64,000 bases of DNA from Paludibacteraceae bacterium (GTDB taxonomy: Bacteria > Bacteroidota > Bacteroidia > Bacteroidales > Paludibacteraceae), in assembly GCA_017456885.1 (NCBI GenBank), contig JAFTIM010000007.1:1-64000 (forward strand). Direction: 5' to 3'. Numbering within the stretch: position 1 is the first letter of the stretch; each line of letters begins with the position of its first letter. The position numbers and the translations under genes are program-made. The notes under the pieces were generated by a model. It saw nothing but the letters and a program-made list of their open reading frames with translations, was not told the DNA's origin and searched no databases. This document shows, piece after piece, positions 59,587-64,000 of this stretch.

Positions 59587-62500
59587 ATGAAAAAAAGTCT
59601 GTTAGTAACCGTTATTGCTTGTTTGTTTGTAGCCTGTACGAACAAAAATGAAGTGAACCTTGCCGGCAAATGGTCGGTTGTGTTGCACGAGAGTGCGCGA
59701 AAGGATACTTTGTTTAAACCGAGTCGCGGACTTGGTCCGACACAAAACGTGATGTATCAACCTACCATTTTAACCAGCGATGCAAAAACCGAAGGAGTAA
59801 TCAAATTGCCAGCCACTTTAGATGAATACGGCTTCGGCAATAAGATGGAGGAACCGTTTTTAGGTTGTCTTTCGCGAAAAACGCAATTCATTGGCGAGGC
59901 TGTTTATTCTCGGAAGATAAAAACTCCGGAAACGGCTTCGTGGCGAATCGTTTTTGAGCGTGTGCTTTGGAAAAGTACGTTGAAAATCGACGGGAAAACC
60001 ATCGGATCGTGTGAGTCGCTTTCTACTCCGCATACGTTTGTGGTGAGTAACTTGTCGGAAGGCGAGCATCTTGTCGAGGTAACGGTCGATAATACGATGA
60101 TACACCGCATAGGCGAAAAAGGACATGCCTACGGTGAACACATGCAGACCATCTGGAATGGAATTCTTGGTAAAATGTTGATGCAAAAAATAGATGCTCC
60201 GGTTTTGAAAAATGTTCGAATAAATGCACCTTTTGAGCGAAACAGGTTGGAGTTGTTTTTTGATTGCGATATGTTGCTCTCGAATCTGACTTTGCAACTT
60301 AGCGATAAGAATACGGGGAAAGTTTTGCTTGATAAAAGTGTAGAAATTGTAAAAAACGGAGAAAGAAGTGTGGTCTCTGTTGCTTTACAGCCTGATGATT
60401 TTGTGGCTTGGAGCGAGTTTTCGCCTCAACTTTATACGCTTGAATTGCGAAACGGAAAACAAACAATACTTAAGAGAAATATCGGATTCCGTTCGTTTAA
60501 ACGCGAAGGTAATCAACTGTTTGTCAATGGCGAACCGCTGTTTTTAAGAGGGAATCTTGATAACTGTCATTTCCCTCTGACGGGTTATCCGAGTACGAAA
60601 AAGGAGGATTGGCTGCGTATTTTATCTGTTCAAAAATCGTATGGATGTAACAATATTCGTTTTCATTCGTACTGTCCGCCCGAAGCGGCATTTGAGGCGG
60701 CCGACGAGTTGGGGCTTTATCTTGCACCCGAGGTCGGCGTTTGGATTGATGGTTGGATGCCGGGGCAAATCACTGCTTTGGGAATGGACAATTACGATTT
60801 GAATGCCTATATCAAAAGCGAGTTGAGGAGAATTTGCGATACTTATGGCTCGCATGCCAGCTTTGCTATGCTCGGTATTGGCAACGAATTGGGCAGTAGC
60901 AATTTCGATAGTCTTCAGCTGTGGGTTGACGAGGTGAAGAGAGCGGAATCGTTTGAAAACAATGCCGGCTGGCAATCGCGTTTGTACACCATTTCTACCG
61001 CACGCACACTCACTCCGGTAGATGATTATTTTGTAACGCATTATTATCCGAATATTGGTGGCGTTCGTCAATGGATGTTTCCGCACACCGATTGGAGCTA
61101 TGAGGAGCTTTATGGTAGAACGACAACGCCTACCGTGGCACACGAAATAGGTCAATGGCCTGTTTATCCCGATTGGAACGAAATATCGAAATATACGGGT
61201 GTGTTGGCTCCTCGCAATTTGCAGGCGTTGAAACAACATGCTGCAGAGAATGGCGTTTTACGCTTTAATAAGCAATTCCATTTTGCTTCGGGTATGCAAA
61301 GTCGCTTGATGTATAAAGACGAAATCGAGAGTTTTATGCGTACTCCTTCGTGTCGAGGCATTCATTTGCTTGGAATGCAGGATTATTCGGGGCAGGGCGA
61401 AGCCTTAATCGGATTTTTGGATAGCTTTTACGAGCCAAAAGGTTTTTGGTCGACTCAAGAGGTGAAAGGCTGTTTTGCACCGGTTGTAACATTGGCGGAG
61501 TTTGAAAAATATGGTTGGAAATCGACCGAAACATTTACTGCTGAATTGTTGGTTCGTAATCAGCAGTGCGACTTTGAACAAGCCAACGTCTTGTATCAAT
61601 TTTTTGATGAAAATGGGAAACTGATAAAAGAGGGGACAACGGATGCTAAAAAAATAAAAAATGGTGAATTGGCTGATTTCGGACAGGTTGCTCTTGATTT
61701 GAAGCCTCTTGCGGGCAATAAAATTACATTGGTAACAACGTTGGTGGCCGACAACGGCTTCCGTTCGGATAAAAACAGTTGGAGTGTGTGGGTTTTTCCC
61801 GAACAAGAAGTGGTACCAACGGCTACCGTTTTACTAACAGCAAATCTGGATACAGCTCTTTATGCCTTGGAGCATGGACAAAACGTGCTTCTTGACGCCT
61901 CGCAGTTGGGTAACGAAGGGCGTTACCTGAAAGGCGATTGGGGGTCGGTCTATTGGTCAACAACGTGGTTCCCCGGGCAACAGATGCAAACGCTCGGCGT
62001 TTGGTTTGACAAGCAGCATCCGGTGTTTGAGGCATTTCACAGCGAGGGCTTTGCCGACTGGATTTGGTGGAAGATATTTGAACACGGGCGTTGTTTCAAT
62101 TTGAAAGGTTTGAGCGGAAGTTATTGTCCGATGGCAATGCCCGTCCCCGATTTTCATAACAATCAACTGCTTGGAAGCATCTTTGAGTTGAGGGTCGGCA
62201 ATGCCAATTTGTTGGTTAGCGGTTACTCGTTGCAGGGTGATGCTATCGAACAGATTGTTTTCAGAAACGAACTTGTACGTTATGCAGAGAGTAGCAAGTT
62301 TGCCCCAAAGGAGTCAGTTTCGGTACAATGGTTGAACGAGTTGTTGAATCCGAATGCTGCGATGACAGGTTGTGATTTACCCGAAGAATTTAAAGGTGCG
62401 TTGTTATATGTCGAGTGTGGGGCAAGAGCGGCGGCAGCTTCAAAGTGGGAGAAAAATTCAGACCGTTGTGTGATGGCAGACAACGTGGATTATAACATTG

Positions 62501-62793
62501 AAGGTTTTGCAATTTCCAAAAGAAACGACCGCTTTGTTTGGACAACCGATGCCGCCAATAAGATTGAAATCAGTACTCCTGCCGGAGAGTTGGGAATGCT
62601 ACATGTTGAGTTTGTAGAAAACGGTGTGACGGGTGAAGTCGAGGGAAGACGTTTTGATACGAAAGATGCTGATTCGGCGGTTTTGCCGATAGACCGAGAG
62701 GATTGCCTGGACGGAAAATTGGTGTTGCGATTAGATGCCGCAAAACGTGCTGTTTCGGTAAAACGTTTGGTATTTGTACCTATCAAAAAATAA
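59587..62793 (+). CDS. Glycoside hydrolase family 2-like lipoprotein
   Basis: 1068 residues from ATG 59587. A lipoprotein signal (MKKSLLVTVIACLFVAC) places the acylated Cys at 17. GH2-type layout: jelly-roll domain (~25-200), Ig-like domain, then a TIM barrel with general acid GIGNELGSSNFDS and a likely nucleophile VAHEIGQWPVYPD. A long C-terminal part of about 450 residues includes beta-sandwich domains. It is closer to distant GH2 enzymes of Bacteroidota polysaccharide loci than to classical beta-galactosidase; substrate is unknown. Follows dsbD by 5 bp. Confidence 0.82.
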   Translation: MKKSLLVTVIACLFVACTNKNEVNLAGKWSVVLHESARKDTLFKPSRGLGPTQNVMYQPTILTSDAKTEGVIKLPATLDEYGFGNKMEEPFLGCLSRKTQFIGEAVYSRKIKTPETASWRIVFERVLWKSTLKIDGKTIGSCESLSTPHTFVVSNLSEGEHLVEVTVDNTMIHRIGEKGHAYGEHMQTIWNGILGKMLMQKIDAPVLKNVRINAPFERNRLELFFDCDMLLSNLTLQLSDKNTGKVLLDKSVEIVKNGERSVVSVALQPDDFVAWSEFSPQLYTLELRNGKQTILKRNIGFRSFKREGNQLFVNGEPLFLRGNLDNCHFPLTGYPSTKKEDWLRILSVQKSYGCNNIRFHSYCPPEAAFEAADELGLYLAPEVGVWIDGWMPGQITALGMDNYDLNAYIKSELRRICDTYGSHASFAMLGIGNELGSSNFDSLQLWVDEVKRAESFENNAGWQSRLYTISTARTLTPVDDYFVTHYYPNIGGVRQWMFPHTDWSYEELYGRTTTPTVAHEIGQWPVYPDWNEISKYTGVLAPRNLQALKQHAAENGVLRFNKQFHFASGMQSRLMYKDEIESFMRTPSCRGIHLLGMQDYSGQGEALIGFLDSFYEPKGFWSTQEVKGCFAPVVTLAEFEKYGWKSTETFTAELLVRNQQCDFEQANVLYQFFDENGKLIKEGTTDAKKIKNGELADFGQVALDLKPLAGNKITLVTTLVADNGFRSDKNSWSVWVFPEQEVVPTATVLLTANLDTALYALEHGQNVLLDASQLGNEGRYLKGDWGSVYWSTTWFPGQQMQTLGVWFDKQHPVFEAFHSEGFADWIWWKIFEHGRCFNLKGLSGSYCPMAMPVPDFHNNQLLGSIFELRVGNANLLVSGYSLQGDAIEQIVFRNELVRYAESSKFAPKESVSVQWLNELLNPNAAMTGCDLPEEFKGALLYVECGARAAAASKWEKNSDRCVMADNVDYNIEGFAISKRNDRFVWTTDAANKIEISTPAGELGMLHVEFVENGVTGEVEGRRFDTKDADSAVLPIDREDCLDGKLVLRLDAAKRAVSVKRLVFVPIKK

Positions 62794-62808
62794 TTTCTGT
62801 TTGAAAAC

Positions 62809-62843
62809 AAAAAAAAGGTGTGAATTTTTTCACACCTTTTTTT
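62809..62843. terminator. Bidirectional terminator between GH2-like gene and htpG
   Basis: A8-GGTGTGAA, loop TTTT, TTCACACC-T7: strong stem with A-run and T-run on opposite sides, between convergent genes. Confidence 0.9.
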
Positions 62844-62857
62844 GCCTGCCTCCGATG

Positions 62858-64000
62858 TTATCGGATGAGTTCAAGGCTTCGTTTGATGAATTTGTCGAGT
62901 GATTCGCCTTTCAGCATGTTGTTGGAGAGCAAAGCCAAGTCGATAAGTTGCGAGATGATGTCGTTGTTTGCTGCAAATTGTTCGAGTACGGCACGTTTCT
63001 CTTTGTTCTGCTCAATGAGTTGCGATTCGATTTTCTCCAAATCCTCATTTTCGACACTTGGAATATCCTCTTTCTTAACATCCTTATGAGCAGTATTCCA
63101 ATCGCTTTTCTCTTTTTCGAGTTCGGCTATTTTTTCGGCAAATGGCTTTAACAGGTTATCGCAATTTTCAGATTTTGCATTGATAATGTTTCTTATTAGC
63201 GGATGTGTGGCATTTACCACCAAATTGAAACTGTCGGGCATTTCGCCGTAAAAATTCATCATTCCGCCACCTTGTACGGCACTCATGTCTTTCATGCGTC
63301 GCATAAATTCGTTTTGAGTGATGACGATAGGGCGAGCATTTTCTCCCAAATTTTCGAAAGAAACGATAAATTCCGTTTTTTCCAGTTTTGGTATTTGTGA
63401 AGAAAAAATCGTTGACAAATCGTTGCGTTCGTTGTCGGTCAGATTGAGTTTTTCCACTTCGTTTTTTACAATCAATTTTTCCACAATGTCGCTATCGACA
63501 CGCACAAAACGCGTTTTCTCGAGTTTCTGTTCCAACTGATTGATGAAGTGTACGTCGAGTTGTCCGTCGAGTATCAACACATCGTAGCCTTTCTCCTTGG
63601 CAGCTTGTATGTAGGTATGTTGAGCTTCGGCATTGTTGGCATATAGGTAAATCAACGTATTGTCTTTGTCCGTTTGGTTGGCTTCGATGAGTTTTTTGTA
63701 TTCTTCGAGTGTAAAATACTGATTTTCGGAGTTTTTCAACAGAACAAAATCTTTTGCTTTCTCGTAGAATTTTTCATCGGTAAGCATTCCGTACACGATA
63801 AAGAGCTGCAAACTATCCCATTTTTCCTCAAATTGTTTGCGGTCGTTTTTGAAAATATCTTGCAAGCGTTCGGCCACTTTCTTTGTAATGTGCGACGATA
63901 TTTTCTTGACATTTTGGTCGCTTTGCAAGTAGCTTCGCGATACATTCAGCGGAATGTCGGGCGAGTCGATTACGCCATGCAACAAAGTCAGAAAATCGGG
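62858..64000 (-). CDS. htpG: Molecular chaperone HtpG (Hsp90), C-terminal part
   Basis: The frame is open to the window edge; 380 codons are visible, ending at 62858. The visible start reads PDFLTLLHGVIDSPDIPLNVSRSYLQSD, the conserved Hsp90 middle-domain motif (GVVDSEDLPLNISRE-type in relatives). The rest covers the middle domain end and the C-terminal dimerisation domain. The sequence has the shortened charged region typical of bacterial HtpG, and no MEEVD tail. The N-terminal ATPase domain lies outside the window. An apparent ATG at 63985 is internal. Confidence 0.95.
   Translation of the reverse strand, partial: PDFLTLLHGVIDSPDIPLNVSRSYLQSDQNVKKISSHITKKVAERLQDIFKNDRKQFEEKWDSLQLFIVYGMLTDEKFYEKAKDFVLLKNSENQYFTLEEYKKLIEANQTDKDNTLIYLYANNAEAQHTYIQAAKEKGYDVLILDGQLDVHFINQLEQKLEKTRFVRVDSDIVEKLIVKNEVEKLNLTDNERNDLSTIFSSQIPKLEKTEFIVSFENLGENARPIVITQNEFMRRMKDMSAVQGGGMMNFYGEMPDSFNLVVNATHPLIRNIINAKSENCDNLLKPFAEKIAELEKEKSDWNTAHKDVKKEDIPSVENEDLEKIESQLIEQNKEKRAVLEQFAANNDIISQLIDLALLSNNMLKGESLDKFIKRSLELIR

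Noticed and set aside
63985..63987. ATG considered as the start of the last gene
   Set aside because: The HtpG reading frame and homology continue upstream to the window edge, so this ATG is internal.

Overview
The window looks like a chromosomal piece from a Bacteroidales bacterium (phylum Bacteroidota). Housekeeping genes resemble Bacteroidota forms: a short 286-residue primary sigma factor, PheT, RlmD, FolC, PdxB, PgeF, RnpA-YidD, FolB, AroE, HtpG. Many start regions carry the Bacteroidota -7 promoter element TAnnTTTG. tRNA genes lack an encoded CCA, and Shine-Dalgarno sites are mostly absent. There is no rRNA operon or CRISPR array.

1-4.4 kb: the end of a tRNA-Tyr gene and a tRNA-Gly gene, then a scrambled remnant of a Mu-like prophage. 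Its head genes (portal tail end, MuF-like protein, virion morphogenesis protein) are on the minus strand. Its tail genes (a tail-chaperone pair with a canonical -1 slippery site, and a tape measure cut short) are on the plus strand. 4.4-11.1 kb: a TetR-lipoprotein-RND efflux operon with two matching 27-bp operator candidates. 11.2-12.0 kb: a second TetR gene followed by an ABC transporter reduced to 51 codons. 12.0-17.0 kb: a G+C-rich patch (AlkD-type protein, membrane protein, acyltransferase fragment) interrupted by a three-gene cassette with UDG-like proteins.

17.2-25.5 kb: tRNA-Lys, HtrA protease, RpoD, MATE exporter, PheT and RlmD. 25.6-32.0 kb: an accessory island. It opens with a long-hairpin RNA element and a small HTH gene. 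A six-gene membrane/P-loop/coiled-coil/aspartic-protease operon follows, carrying one dinucleotide-repeat frameshift, three isolated in-frame stops and possibly a lost start codon. 32.0-41.4 kb: small accessory genes, then folC, a phosphatase, a PIF1-like helicase, pgeF-pdxB-ATP-grasp, and a stranded ccsA 3' fragment. 41.5-46.4 kb: a paralogous HTH gene with its own long-hairpin RNA, then rnpA-yidD, a TPR protein and folB.

46.6-52.0 kb: a second accessory island. A six-gene minus-strand operon encodes a 55-residue basic protein, two proteins built from tandem ~45-residue modules, two unrecognised proteins and a voltage-gated-type ion channel. It neighbours an HTH regulator, a membrane Ser/Thr kinase and a 192-residue regulator-like protein. 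An identical 19-bp motif lies upstream of both the operon and the kinase/192-residue gene pair, suggesting one regulon. 52.1-64 kb: two GH2-family glycosidases, a TPR protein, DedA, AroE, DsbD, and the start-less end of htpG at the right edge.

The strongest candidates for undescribed systems are the P-loop/coiled-coil operon (26.1-32.0 kb), the ion-channel/kinase island (46.6-52.0 kb) and the UDG-like cassette (13.7-16.4 kb). All functions are inferred from sequence reading alone; no database search was run.
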